A DNA stretch of 64,000 nt from Vesta saturnalis (GCA_036346205.1 JARFJB010000400.1:4038501-4102500); one strand, 5' to 3'. Counted from the first letter of the stretch, positions 1 to 12,760 are shown. Notes: a model not told the origin generated them from the sequence alone. A program made the numbers and translations.

Positions 1-520
1 GAGAGCCGCGTATGGATCCATGAAGATGAGGCCACACCAACAATAATCAGAAAGCAGCGAGCATTGAAGAACGTAATGTACGCTGTCGTCTTTGGAAGTA
101 CCGGTATAGTGAGCGCTATTAAGCTAGAGGAGTAGAAGACTGTCACAGCTAAATGGTACGTCAAACACTGTTTGCCGGAAGTTTTTAATAAGGTTCCATA
201 GAAGGGAATTATGCTACACCACGGTAATGTTTCTTCCCACACTGCAGGACTAACTCGGCAGTATTTGGCTGCAAACAAGATTAATTCAGTCGAATACCCT
301 CCATACTCACAGGATCTGATAAGTTTCGACTTTTTCAATCAGTTTTAGCAGAACCAAGTTGAAGTAAAGTGTAAAGTAAAGACGTTGACTTCCCACGTGT
401 CTAACCACCACAAGGCACAATACGGGAGAAAACTTAATCAAACGGTCCGAAGACCGCAGAGCAGTCGGATTGCATGGGTGATTTGGAGGTACCGATAAAG
501 TAGTTTAAATAGACTTTGGT
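1..520 (+). pseudogene. mariner-type transposase, C-terminal fragment
   Basis: Frame 1 reads WIHEDEATPTIIRK, then AIKLEE, stop, KTVTAKWYVKHCLPEVF, and then the second and third catalytic motifs as LHHGNVSSHTA and PPYSQDLISFDFF. In the insect mariner family these are normally HHDN and YSPDLAP, so the second catalytic Asp is now Gly. Three in-frame stops (near 133, 202 and 346) confirm decay. The N-terminal half lies left of the window. There is no relation to the neighbouring sequence. Confidence 0.8.
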
Positions 521-3090
521 TAGTGAGAGAAGAACCGAAATAGGCGCCACAAGCTTTAAAGAAAGAAGGAAAACAGGTTCTTATTCCTTGGAAGAGGGAG
601 AGCACCTGTAAATCTTGAAACAGGGAGTAATAGGAATAGTAATTAAGTGACAATCCCCTCAACAAACGTAAATTTATTTCTTTCCTTAAATCCCAACTAA
701 GGAGGCAATAAGCCAAACGTTATCGTATAGCTATATAAATATATGAATCATAAATAAAATAAGTTATACACAATATTTACGTTATCCCCAAAACCAAACA
801 AAAATTGAGCTTGACGAGGGCAAGTCATGAGCTTGTACATATGCTCACAGTAATTTATAATTTATAATTATAATACCAAAAACAATAAAACCCCTTCCGG
901 TCGACGTAAAATCTTACGTACCTTAGCCTGAAAAGACCAATTTAATAAACCTATTATATCAGTTATTTACAAGAAAGAAAAATTAATTAAATAATTCAGC
1001 TTGCCTTTCGTTTAACAAAACTGAATACAAACCCCTTTTTGATCCAATTACCTAAATACAATTGGAAAAGCTTTTTCAGTCCGCTTAATTTATTTCGAAT
1101 CAAAAAAGAATATTAGTAATTAAGCAATTTAAATTAGAAAAAGGAATTGGTCCGAACAACCTTATCCATAAAACGATAGTGTATATTATATATTTGAGCT
1201 ACCGAATAGCATTTAAACTATCATGAAATCTCGTGCCAAACTTGACGTTATTCAACATCAGGCTACACAAAAAGTTACATCCGGTATAAATATAAAAGTT
1301 GCAGCAAAACTACAGCGCACGACCACATAATCAGTAGTACAAAATTAATTATCCCCAAAATGGAGGTTATACATGAACTCCCTAATGGGTGTGGCACATA
1401 AAACCAATTTAAACAAAAATTATTCAAAATGTTGGTTGTTAAGTGTGTGTAAAATATTGAAGAATGGTTTAATTAGCATGTAGTAGTTCTACATGAGAGA
1501 AACTGTATTAAAATTAGCAGGCATTAGGTATCAAACTGACACCGAACTTATACTACAGGTAAGATACACACAAATACTCGTTGACAGAATTAATATAAAT
1601 GTATTTGATTTCGTTGTTGGCAATTTAGGTACGAGTTGTATTCGTGGGTAAAATATTTGTCAAATACTTGTTAACAGAAGTAAAGGAAATGTACTTAATT
1701 TCGTTGTAGGCGATCGTAATCTGCTGAAGGCAATTTATACATGCAATAAAATAAAAAGAGCTGACCTGTGTGCGAAGGCTTATGCGTTCTTCAAGGTAGC
1801 CAGGATTTCACTAGTTTCAATGCAGGTGCAACCCAACTATCACGCAATCCCAAATACGTTAGACACAGCGGACAGCAGTGTATCAGGAGCACAATCCAAA
1901 TAATACGCCAAGAGATACAGAACGGGTAATCCTGTTACATCAATAAAGACAAAACCAAATGTAAACATGAACTTTGATGTAATCGTAACGGTAAAGTTAC
2001 ATGGGAACTTAAGTTATGTGAAAACTTAGGAGCTAAAACGGAGATAAAGAATAGAACGGTGTTCATTCAGTGAGAAGGTGTTACCTCTAAGGTCGAATGC
2101 GAGCGTTAGTGTAAACGTCTTAACCAATTTGTTACATCTATTTTTGAAGAAGTAGTATGAAATTATTTTGTGTTTGAAACCTGAAAGAGAAGTCCTAATT
2201 ACAACGAGGTTAACGAGATCTGATACGGCTTACCGAACATGTGTGGATGGAGTGAAATATTTATATTACATCCGCCTTTAATAACGATTATATCACTTCT
2301 ATACAACAAAGCGATACTATATTGTAAAAATTTTCCAAAAAAATTACGCTTGACATCTACGAAATAGAAACAGGAAAAATTTTCTAGAAATTTCCAACAC
2401 CCCACAGCAATGGCGGTTTTGAAAAGGAAGCCAACGCCTTAAGAACCAGTTTTACAACTTGAAAAATATTCTTATCAGTCATTGTTACCACAATAGCATT
2501 TTATGTGTTGTTAACAGAATCAACTGTTATTTATACATTGTATTTATTTAGAAATAACAAAATAACGGATTCCTTTTCAGAGTTAAGTCTACCAATCACC
2601 AGAACTACGTACATCTCAGAGATGGCGATGTAGGTATTAATTGAGATTAATTTTTATTTAATAACTAAATAACTACAGAAAGCTTTAATACGTTAAACTA
2701 GCGGAGCTAAAAACGAGTAAACTTTTGAAATACAAAGGTGAATACGAGAGATAAATAATTTTCGTATAATGTAGAAACGTACACGTCATAAAAGTAAATC
2801 ATATGTGAAGTAGAAATTTGCTACAGTATAGGAATAATTTAATCCATCATACTCATTAGTAAATGCCGTAAATACAGAAATTTTAAATCATTATAGTAAA
2901 GAAAATAGATACTAGTAAGCTTAAAGCACATTACTAAACGTTTAAATCACAGATACTTATTTAAGGTAGCATTTAGAAACAGTAACCAGATGAAATGATA
3001 CAATCGATCTTATATCAAGCACGTTACAAACTGTTAATCTGTGCTTTTGTAAAAAAAGTTTTAATTATTTATTTAATAAGTTTTGACAGT
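521..3090. other. unassigned AT-rich stretch
   Basis: Open frames here are short and show no recognisable motif on either strand. The only internal structure I can point to is a diverged duplication at about 1571-1715. It is probably old repeat or intergenic sequence. Confidence 0.5.
1571..1715. repeat. diverged tandem duplication, about 90 bp period
   Basis: A segment beginning near 1571 (CTCGTTGACAGAATTAATAT) recurs near 1663 as CTTGTTAACAGAAGTAAAGG. Both are followed by a TTTCGTTGTNGGC block. Two copies are seen. Confidence 0.5.
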
Positions 3091-3124
3091 GTTTATTTTT
3101 GATAAAATTGTAACAACGTTAAAA

Positions 3125-4985
3125 ATGCAAAGGAGGGGAGAGAGTGGTGCTGCTTACAGAAAAATTGCAAAAGAAAAGGCGGAGAAAATGTTGAAGTTGT
3201 TCGAGGAACGCCGAAATTAGATTCTTTTTTTCTGAAAGCAAATAAATAAGAGAATCGATCCAAAAGCCAGTGCAAATTCAGAAAGTGTCAGTGTCCGTTT
3301 GGAAATCAGTGAAAGTGCAGAGAGTTTTAGTGACGATCCTGCACTGTGAATAATTTCTGAGAAATTAAAACAGCATTTTATTTTTCACGGAATACTGCAA
3401 GATATTGCTTTATTGGATTTTAAGCAGTCACAACGACAATATAACGATCGAGTAAGGTATTGCTCCAAAGGATTATTTAAAACAACGCTAAAAAATAATG
3501 AAATTATTCAACGAGATTATTTGATTTACTCCAAGAGCACTGGTAATGTCCTTTGCCTTCCCTGTCGATTGTTTAAGGGAATATGACAAGTTGCCTCTAC
3601 AGGATTTAATGATTGGAAAAACAGTTATCTCATTGGTACGCACGAAAATTCACAAAGTCAGGACTGTGTTCTTACATTACTTCTAAGACAAAATGAGACA
3701 AGTCAAGTAAATGCGCCGCACACCGAACTTTTCAAACGTGAAGTGAAGTAGAGAGAGGTGTTAAAGAGGGTTCTTGCAGCTATTAAGGCTTTGGCAACAA
3801 GAGGCCTTCCTTTCAGAGGATCTAAAGAAATATTCGGCGATCCTAACAATGGCAATTATATGATGTTATTAGAATTTTTATCGGAGTATGATCCATTCCT
3901 CTCAGAGCACATTGAGCAATATGGAAATACGGGCAAAGGAAACACGTCATATTTGTCGTCGACTGTTTGTGAAGAAATAATAGAAATTATAGCTGAAGAA
4001 GTCCTCAACGTAATCGACAATGAAATCAAACTAGCTAAATATTACGCAATTAGCGTCGATTCTACACCAGATATCAGTCACACAGATCAACTATCTTTTA
4101 TTACTCGCATTATTAAAGAGGATGAACAACCTGTTAAGCGATTCTTAGATTTGTAAGATCAATTAAAAGGTTAAGAGACAAAAAATAAATAAATAATCAA
4201 CATTTTTAGAAATGTTATCTTAAGAAGTAGTAAATTTATTTATTATAATTTTTAGTGTACATTTAAATTTAGAAATCACTAGTATTGTTTCTTCCAACAA
4301 TATCTTTTTCTTTACCGGAGATTATACCAAATTCAGGACACAAGGAAGAAGAATTTTACGATGCTATTATAATGATGATGTGCGAGCACAATCTTGAATT
4401 TGACAACTGCAGAGGTCAATCTTATGACAATGCAGCCAATATGTCTGGAATTTATTCAGGACTTCAAACAAGAATACTACCAGTATGTAAATTGGCGTTT
4501 CACGTTCCCTGTTCAGCTCATTCCATGAACACGCTGCAGGTTCGTGTAAAGCGTGATTTCTTTGCTCTTCTGCTGGAAACAAGTTGTTACTGCACTCATA
4601 GCAATCGAAGACAATAACTTCGCGAATTCAGCTACCAGGAGTGAAGCTTCTGGATTGCTTAAAGTCGCTAGAAACAGCAATTTTATTTGCTGTTTGGAGT
4701 CCCATTCTATCCCGGTTTGATAAAGTGAGCACGAAATTGCAACAAGTCGACATCGACCTGGACAGAAGTTATTGAGCTATTTAATTCTCTAATAACCTAT
4801 ATTGAAGAACTTAGAGATGAGTTCAATAAATTTGAAGAGACTACGATCGAAAATGCAGGCGTGAATTACGCAGGGGAAAACAAAAGAAAAAAGCGAAGGA
4901 GCTGATGAAACTCGAATGGGCGAAGTTATACCGACACCAAGAGAACCATTCAAAAAAAGTGTTAAAAGATCCTTTTTAAATTTAG
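3125..4985 (+). pseudogene. ZMYM1-like hAT transposase, decayed
   Basis: The ATG at 3125 opens with MQRRGESGAAYRKIAKEKAE, the usual start of zinc-finger MYM-type 1-like hAT transposases. Further blocks match the family: LPCRLF (TTF/zinc-finger region, about 3550), RGLPFRGSKE (about 3800), the intact 132-codon block 3758-4156 with YYAISVDSTPDISHTDQLSF, then NCRGQSYDNAANMSG (about 4420) and LQQVDIDLDR (about 4750). Stops and frameshifts separate the blocks, and the C-terminal dimerisation region is almost gone. It is a dead transposon. No terminal inverted repeats or 8 bp target duplication were recognised. Confidence 0.82.
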
Positions 4986-5046
4986 ATAATCATAGAATTA
5001 ATTATGTATAATATTTTGTTGCAATTCATTATGTGCATGTTTATAC

Positions 5047-5230
5047 AGGGTGGGTGTCTACTGCGTGGACGGAGGATTTCTCCTTAACTATTAGGGATAT
5101 CAAAACCAATTTTGTTGTGGTAATACACGATCATTGGATCTACATTCTAAAAATATTTATGTATATACAGGGTGATTGACAAAAATATGCCAACCCAAAC
5201 ATGTGTTTTTTATGGAACACCCTGTATATA
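5047..5230. repeat. CAGGGTG-type transposon ends
   Basis: TACAGGGTG occurs at about 5045 and 5165, and AACACCCTGTA at about 5216-5226. These are facing ends of mariner-like elements of the type also seen at 26258-27802. Interiors are short or deleted, so these are end fragments or MITEs. Confidence 0.5.
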
Positions 5231-5784
5231 TTTGAATTTTTGAATTCACTGTTACATTTAGAATAGAAGAATAGAATTTTGTATCTGTGTCACTAACCGT
5301 TCTCCAGATATCGTCACTTTAGTACCAAAATGGAGTTAACTTTGGAACCACGTTGCCACCACGATTTTGTAAATCTGTTTATACTAACGACTAGTAATAA
5401 TAGTCTACTAACAAACTGGGAAAGTTTTCACAAACATGTAAAACTATACAGAATGATTAACTTACGCGAAATGTAATTTTTCTCAATTTTTTCAAATGCA
5501 ACACCTTGTATATTTTTTCACATTTCGATTCCCCGTGAAAAGTAGATACTAATTAATAGTAGATTCCATAGCCATAAGACGGACCCTTCTTGAGATATTG
5601 ACGCTTTATTTGAAAATATTGAAATACCGAAGAACAAATAAAACAAAATCCATAGCACATAAGAAAATACGAATGGCAAATAAATTCTTTAACTGGTAGG
5701 AAAACTTAATTAATAACTAAACAATAAAATAATTATCTACACCTAAAAATATGTTGAAAAAGTAAACATAAACGAATTATAAAT

Positions 5785-5930
5785 TCAAATTAAATGTTCA
5801 AAATGCTGGCCACACCTACCTGAACACTTTCCAATTCGCTCGGCAAACGAAAGATTCACTCGCAACAACATTAGTGGCGAAATGGATTGAAACGCAGCTC
5901 TAATTCTATTTTTCATATTTTGTATAAACT
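5785..5930 (-). pseudogene. mariner-like transposase C-terminus
   Basis: The minus strand reads RAAFQSISPLMLLRVNLSF and then CGQHFEHLI before a stop. That is the usual tail of this mariner subfamily (the GGHFEHL-type ending), which the copy at 26470-27535 also has. The catalytic domain is missing. Confidence 0.6.
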
Positions 5931-7240
5931 AGCTTTTTGTAGTTAAGACCGCTACACGCTTGACATTTTTCTTACTTTATGCGTAGACGGCTGACACAGG
6001 CCTGTGAGCTTTGACAGATCGACGCCTCTCGGATCGGATAGTTTTTAATAGAAACATCATTTGAACTTTCTTGCAACATTCAGTAATCAGCGCATAGTAT
6101 ATTTAGGATAAAATGAATCCGGAATGTTTCAATATATATATATATATATATTGTCCATCTCTCTCACGACCTCTTGAAGGGTTAATTAGTTGTCTTCCTT
6201 ACATTATAAGTAAATGTAGGTTCTCCTTGTTGTATAATTATAAGCTATCAACATCTTGCGGTATAATTAGAAGTTAGCATATAATCTGCAACACTACCAT
6301 GCAGTATAATTAGAATTCACAGTTTGAAACAACACAGGGTCATCAGCCCCATTTGTAGCACTAGATCATCGTTTTTAACGTATTGACATAAGCTTAAGCT
6401 GCATTTACGGTTGGATTGGTTCTCAATTCGTATAGATTTTTTCATCATCTTGAAAAGGGGCACATTTTAAAACAAGTTTCTTTTGAAGCGAGAATTAGTT
6501 GTATCTCTTGGATATTATGTAAATGTTACAATTATAAGTTATCGTACAGTTTTTAAAGCGATTTTCCTCCATTACAATTACAAAAACCTTCCACTAGTTT
6601 TAAAAATATTCTGATAACGATGAGACTCCATCGTTTTCTTGAATGTTTGGGTGTTGCAGTGGCATGTTGTCTAGTTTCTTTTGTTTTTGGGTTGCGTGAG
6701 TATTGTTTATTTTGTTTATAGGTTTGGCAATGTTTGTACGTACTACTATATTTAATTTTATTAGTTACATTACTCTCTTGACTCGTATGGTGTTGGGTTT
6801 TTCAGATTTATTTTTTGTAACCTTCTTTAAACACTTCAAACTTCTAGATCCCATTTTAAGCAATTTATCTTTAACAGTAATCCGTTTGTTTGTGTAGCAG
6901 CTGTTTTCGACATGACTTCTCGCATCTTTTGTGTAAAAAAAGTTTTGTAACCTCGAGGAAAACCTCTGAAACGTTAATGTTTGCAGATTTACATGTTTTA
7001 TGTTTGGGCATTTACTTGATCGCTTGCTTTGGAGTAATGCCTTGCGGCTAAATACAACAATTGGCTTATGATTATAAACATTAATTGTTATTTTAAATTG
7101 AATATAAAAAGTATCAACACTTAAAGGGGTTTTCTGTTGACGGTCCATGAAGATTTTGATAGCCAATTAATCAAAGCAGTTGGTGGAAAAAGGGGCCCTG
7201 ATGAAGCCCCAGATATCAGTAATCTAACTGCAGACCGAAG
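5931..7240. other. no recognisable gene
   Basis: Contains a short (TA)n tract at about 6130-6151 and an open minus-strand frame at 6765-7166 (133 codons, basic). I match that frame to nothing and it has no clear motif. Chance ORF is the default reading. Confidence 0.4.
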
Positions 7241-7244
7241 ACAA

Positions 7245-7960
7245 AAAATACATACAGAAACAAGATGGTAGAAAACCAAAAAGGCATACGCAAGCAAGAT
7301 GTCTAAAAGTCATAAACGCATGCAGAAACCAGATGGTGGAAAAAACAAAAAAAGGCACACAAAACCAAAAACGTGAAAAACCAAAAAGGTTCAAGAAAAC
7401 AAGTAAAGGGAGTTTAGTGCCAGGTGCTAATACTCTAAAGTCATGTTGCATAACCCCAGAGCTGTCTTAGGAGGTGGTATGGAACCCTAGTTTCGGAACT
7501 CTGCTTCAAATTTGAAGTGTTTCCGCCTTCTAATGCTTTTAAAACACACAGATACAATGACGATCAGTCCTTATGACAGGAAACTCCCTTCAGCTCTTAA
7601 AAGTTCAGCGCTAGATAACGTTACAAAACAAACACACGGGGCATCTGCAAAGAGGTTAAGAATCTGGGACAAGTTGCGGTGCCCTAGAAAAGCCTGATAA
7701 TATACAAGATAACGCAAGCAAGAGGGCGGACAGCCAAACAGCTACACGAAAATAAGATAGCAAAAACCAAAAAGGCATACGGAAACAATATGGCGCAAAC
7801 AAGATAGCCATATTGTAAGCCAGAAGAGCAGACGAAAACAAGATAGTGCAAACAAGATGGCGAAAAGCTAGAAAGGCATAAGGAAACGAGATGGCACAAA
7901 CAAGATGACGGAAACCCAAAAGGTATACGGAGACCAAATGGCTTAATCAGCCAAAAAAAA
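7245..7960. repeat. degenerate minisatellite
   Basis: Variants of AACCAAAAAGGCATACG and ACAAACAAGATGGCGAAAA recur many times at irregular spacing of roughly 30-50 bp, in two blocks (7245-7400 and 7735-7960) with unrelated sequence between them. The long minus-strand frames here, rich in Leu, Phe and Ser, are by-products of the repeat. Confidence 0.6.
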
Positions 7961-8639
7961 ACCTAGATACGGATACAACCCCAAAATGTTGACCAGTCAA
8001 AAGCTGTAGTTGTTGGCCAGGTTACACACGAAAACGGTATAGATAAAAATTAAGAGTAAGTAGAATGACTTCATAACAATATTAGCTGGAAAAAGATGAA
8101 TAAAATAGCTTAGACTTGCTTTACCGATGGAAACAAACAGTTTGAATACATAGATGATGTGATTTAATAGATTTTCGAACATACGGAGTTAAACATTCTG
8201 CTCATCGTTTGGTTTACTCTTTATTTTTACTTCATAAGTTAAAATAACATACCACTTGTGAGTGTCTCCACAAACCGTGCTTCGTGTGTACATAAAAATA
8301 TAAAACTGTAACATGATGTTTATTGTATTTATTGTAGAACCACTTACATCACCTAATTATTTGACACTAAGAATTTGAATTGTTAGTTGATCTTTTAAGT
8401 GAGAGTGAAGGTATTTTTAGTAAAATGTAATAATTATATCCAAAAGGGTTATTATCCAACTATGACACAAAAATAATGATTTTTATTTTAGCCAAGAAAG
8501 TCTCTATAGTGGCGCCGGGGAGAGGTGTCTCATAGCGGACTCGAGGATTGGGTTATAATTATTACTGTGAAATCTTAGAATATAAAATACGAGGAAGGAG
8601 CTTTTGTCAATTATATGTGCGTCCGGGATGGGTGTTGCA

Positions 8640-9330
8640 TATGGCGGAAAACAAGTTTCCGGTTATTAATAAATAATAATGATGAATATACATATTTGAA
8701 ATTATTTAATATTTAGGATACATTTTTAATGAAACCAAGCTTCATCAGAAAAAAAAGATACATCCAGTAAATCATAGTTCATCGTATTGTTGAACCATTG
8801 ACAGTAGTTTACTCTAAGCTGAAAATCTCTATTTCGCAACTGTTGTAATACCGACACCTTGTACGGGTACAAACGTAAATTCTTCTTTACTGCAGTGTGG
8901 GAACTTCCATAGGATACATCTAAAAATTATTTATGTAAAATTATGTTTGTATGGTAAAATTTTTCATACGTGTTTGTGCAGATAGTTTTCGCAAAGATTT
9001 ATTGGGGCTTGCATTCATCCTTGCTTGGATATCTGCTAAGTTGTCCTCTGTTAAGACAGTAGCCGAAGCTTCACATTTGCGTTTTAAAACACTACCAGTT
9101 TCCATGAATCGAGCTATCAATCGATTACGATGTTAACTAAATGTTTCGTAAATAATATTTTCATTTGGGTACTCAACAGTAAATTGATCGATGCATGATT
9201 GCAATGAATAATGCCATTTCCCATTACCATCTTGGAAGCCGCTAGGAAAATGAGCCACAACAATGAATGTGTCGTGTTCGATTGAAAACGGCATGACGAT
9301 TAAATTCGATATCACAATTTGAAATCCAGA
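8640..9330 (-). pseudogene. mariner-like transposase N-terminal half, decayed
   Basis: The minus strand from about 9315 reads CIDQFTVEYPNENIIYETFS and then HRNRLIARFMETGSVLKRK, the paired helix-turn-helix region of mariner-like transposases. Lower down is FFSDEAWFH, the first catalytic Asp motif (about 8750). Many stops are present. It lies inside the IS630-like element and so inserted there or was captured. Confidence 0.6.
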
Positions 9331-9850
9331 ATATATAATTTGTCTTGATATAGACAGTTTGTAAATAACTCACGAAGATACAAAAGTGAAAAACGCAGGT
9401 ATAATATGACATAAACTGACACAAACTAAAACGACTAAAACCACACTAAAAATCCAAAGCAGCCAACTGCAAAACACAACAATATTAACAACTAGGGATT
9501 TTTGTCATACCACTACAGTACATTTGAGATTGATCTCATCATATTTTAAATGCAGGACTTAAAAACATATGTCGATTCTGAAGTCAAAGCGCATGATGGC
9601 TGTCAGATGTCTTCTTGGATATTTAACCTCAAATTATTCTTCGTAATCGTATTTCGTTTCGTATAATCGCATCGTGTTTTGTAGTTATAATAATTTATCT
9701 TTCGCTTCGTAATTTATTAGTTTCCATTGCATGTGCAGTTTTTTCAAAACTATTATTATTAATATTCACTATTTCGAGGCAAGTTTATAATGCAAAAAAG
9801 GAATTCCAGTTCCAATTGATTGAATGCATTTATTTATTTTGCAGCAAATA

Positions 9851-11205
9851 ATGATGTCATTAAAAGGTAAATCTTTGAAAAGCCAAACTCAAGTAATATT
9901 AATGAATATACTGCATTATTTCGAGATGGAACGCGATAACGGGGGGCCAAGTTTACCTTTTAAGTTCCATTATCCAGGTACGCTAATAATTTTCACTATT
10001 TAAATTTATATTTATGTAATATTCTGTTGCAGCGAACTGCTCTCGCATGCGGCATTTCCGAGAAAACCGGGAAATCTGGAAAATCGGCGCCGGAACCACC
10101 GCAAAAACATAGGCTGCGTTTGAAGTTGAAGTCAGAGGATGTCGACGAATACGTGAAAGACGTTTTGAAACGAAAAATTTACACCATGCACGTAACTGGT
10201 AAATAATTCAGAAATTATTGTTGAAATGGAGTTAATCACTGTTTAATTTTAGGCTCATATATTATTATCGATAAACAATTGTTACACAAAATTGAAGAAG
10301 GCGTTTAATGGAACAGGTTCATATTGCTAGTGCTCGAGCAACATTTTTGCGAAAATATTTTGCTAATGAAAGTTGTGAAATTAGTTACGATCCTGTGTTT
10401 TTGGATGAGACGTGGATTTTTAGTCGAGGAAGCGTTCGAAAATCATGGCATTTGAAAAACACAAAAAACAAACCGCTAGGAGAAGGGAAACGGTAATTAA
10501 AATAGTCCGATTTGTTAAAAATATTTTTAACCGAACAAATTTTAGTTTTATCATACTGAGTGCTGGTAGCAAGGATGGTTTTATACCTAATTCATAATTG
10601 GTATTTTCCAGTAAAAGTAAGACAGCAAACTACCACGATAATATGAACGCTGATTTATTTCAAAAATGGTTTCAAGAACAGCTTTTACCAAATTTAGAAA
10701 AACCAAGTTTGATCATTCTTGACAATCCCAGTTATCATTCTACATTAGTAGAAAAATTACCTTCAAGTAGTTGGAAGAAAGAGATCTTCAATTTTTAAGA
10801 AAACACAACATTCCTCATTTGAATGATATGCTGAAAGTGGAATTATTATAAATTGCCAAGGATTTACAAGTTCCAAAAATATATGCGGTATATGAAATCG
10901 CTCATCAATGAGGACATCAAATTTTACGTTTACCTCCGTATTACTGCCAATTCAACCCTATTGAGTTAATATGGGCAAACTGTAAACAGTATTACAACAA
11001 AAACGTTGGAAGACAAGGCTTCAGGTACGAGAATGTTTTATGGCTATGGAAGGATTCATTAAACCAGTGTATTTTACATGCTGAAAAGGAAATGACCCAG
11101 TGGTGGGACGTTCAAAAAAGAGCTGAGGAAATTGTAAAACTTCTAGTAATCAATGTCGGAGAGTCGAGTGAAGATAATAGTGAAAGTGAAAGTGATTACT
11201 TTTAA
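9851..11205 (+). pseudogene. spliced IS630/Tc1-superfamily transposase, lightly damaged
   Basis: Exons are about 9851-9977, 10033-10198, 10253-10492 and 10546-11205, each with GT-AG borders. Exon 2 holds the helix-turn-helix part (TALACGISEKT) and a basic linker. The catalytic blocks are FLDETWIFSRGSVRKSWHLK, LIILDNPSYHS and PPYYCQFNPIELIWA, so the D, D, E triad is intact. The C-terminus is acidic (SSEDNSESESDYF). Damage: a stop in NS*LVFSS (about 10594), a deletion or frameshift at the start of the catalytic part in exon 3, a frameshift near 10780 and two more stops. The family is common in insect genomes as a multicopy DDE protein. The lesions are few, so the copy is fairly young. Confidence 0.78.
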
Positions 11206-12160
11206 TTATAAGATGTTCAATATTTGAATTTAAAGCAAAGTTAGAATCTGAGTTACTTTATAACATTGTAAAGAATTATTATATTTAACATATACCTCTG
11301 TAGCTGTACTTAGGTTTACATTCGTTTTTTATATATATTGACAAACTGTAAACGATCCTCTGCAATTAACCACACTTATTAGTTTGTAAAACAGATGCAA
11401 AAACGAAATTTTGTTGACCCGGTCTCGGTTCTGATAATCGTTTACAGTTGTACAATATATTTTTATCATATGACTACCCACACTCGGTGGACTTTATTTA
11501 CATGCCAGAATAAGTGCGAACATACCCTAAACGAAATTTGACTTTATACGAGTGGGTGCTTTAGGATGCTAAATCCCGAGATATTTGAACAATAATTTTA
11601 TTTAAATTTAACAGCACGGCTTAAATTTGAAAATAACCTATAAACATTGACGATGTTTTGTTGGTATTCAAAATTACTAACTATATGAACCAATAACGAC
11701 ATATGTTTTTAAAATCTTAAACCATGCTTTACTGAAAGATGAGTCATAAGACACCTCTTGCCGGCCCGACTATAATAAAATATTTGTATCCTCATGCATA
11801 CCTGCTATGTTATAAAAGTAGAACTATGTCTAAAACAAACTTAATGATAAAGTAAATAGTTATTTATATATATATATATATATATATCGTTTGAGAATAA
11901 GCGTGTTTTCTTGTGCTAGATGTGAGGATTTGACCACGAGCTTAATTTTGCACCATTTTTATACAAGTTTTTTTTGTAATTTAGTCATTGTGGAAAACTA
12001 TCACATTCCATTTCGATTAAATAATATAAAATATAGAAATTTCACTGTTATTATAGCGAGGGTGATATAAGAAAATAATCACTGTCGTTACTATAGTGGC
12101 AATGTCAATAATTATTTTTCAAAATATGAGTAGGTGTTTCCCAATTAGGTACTTAAAAAT
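11206..12160. other. no gene; right end of IS630-like element and AT-rich DNA
   Basis: Holds the 3' flank and right terminal repeat of the element ending near 11774, and a (TA)n tract at about 11866-11887. Nothing else is recognised. Confidence 0.5.
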
Positions 12161-12174
12161 CAGTTGATCTGAGG

Positions 12175-12760
12175 ACTTTCTCCCTTCTGATATGAAGGAC
12201 GCTGCAAAAACTGTTGTGGCAAATTTGATGTCATCTAAGTTGAAGTCAGCGTCTGTTGAATATTAAAAAAACTACCAAAAACAGTTCTACTTTCGTGCAA
12301 ACCAGGAGTATTGAAACCTTCAAGCATATGGCGTCAATATTCAATGTAGTGGACAATAATATCGGTTAATAAAAATGTGGACATAAGTAAGCTTACCAAT
12401 TTTATTGCATTTCTGAAAAAAAAATGCTGAAGGTTATCGCCAAAAAAAAATCTAGGCTATGTAGTAAGGAAGATTATAGTAGGTTTTTTTATAGAAGCTG
12501 CACTTATCTGTGTCTTAATGTAATCTTCATAGTTGGAATAGCAGGGAGTTGTCAGAAAAATTAACTCCTAAATATGCGCAACGAGGACGTTAGTGACTGC
12601 GATTCTCTTATTACAATAAGTATTCCGGACACAAAATCTAAGAATTCCTGCAAAAACGGAAAGTGATGTTGCTGTAGTTAGAAAATATATTCAACTACGC
12701 CCAGATTATTTACAAAATAATCTTTTCTTGACCACAGACAAGGAAAGTGATGGGGACACG
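12175..12760 (+). pseudogene. Crypton-like tyrosine recombinase fossil
   Basis: Across frames the plus strand gives LPSDMKDAAKTVVANL, then KPSSIWRQYSM, NKNVDISKLTNFIAFLKKK, VIFIVGIAGSCQKNELLNM-like sequence and ITISIPDTKSKNS, then YIQLRPDYLQNNLFL. The order and spacing match insect and vertebrate Crypton-type (phage-integrase-like) proteins: an N-terminal SAM-like domain, then the catalytic domain starting with an AG.CR..EL motif. The Arg of that motif is replaced (GSCQK). Stops and frameshifts are frequent. Identification is by family memory only. Confidence 0.6.

Larger units (their letters stand above)
8505..11774 (+). mobile_element. IS630-like DDE transposon with terminal inverted repeats
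   Basis: The left end TATAGTGGCGCCGGGGAGAG (8505) and the reverse complement of the right end near 11774, TATAGTCGGGCCGGCAAGAG, continue with GTGTCT on both sides, giving imperfect inverted repeats of about 30 bp. The TATA at the extreme ends fits a TA target duplication. Inside are a spliced transposase (9851-11205) and an older mariner remnant (8640-9330). Confidence 0.72.

Noticed and set aside
438..716. 92-codon minus-strand frame at the left edge
   Set aside because: It overlaps the end of the decayed plus-strand mariner and has no recognisable domain.
6765..7166. 133-codon minus-strand frame
   Set aside because: No motif, no family resemblance, no splice or start context. Low-complexity AT-rich DNA gives such frames by chance.
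7656..7937. Two overlapping 70-90 codon minus-strand frames resembling membrane segments
   Set aside because: The Leu/Phe/Ala/Cys richness is produced by the minisatellite read in reverse.
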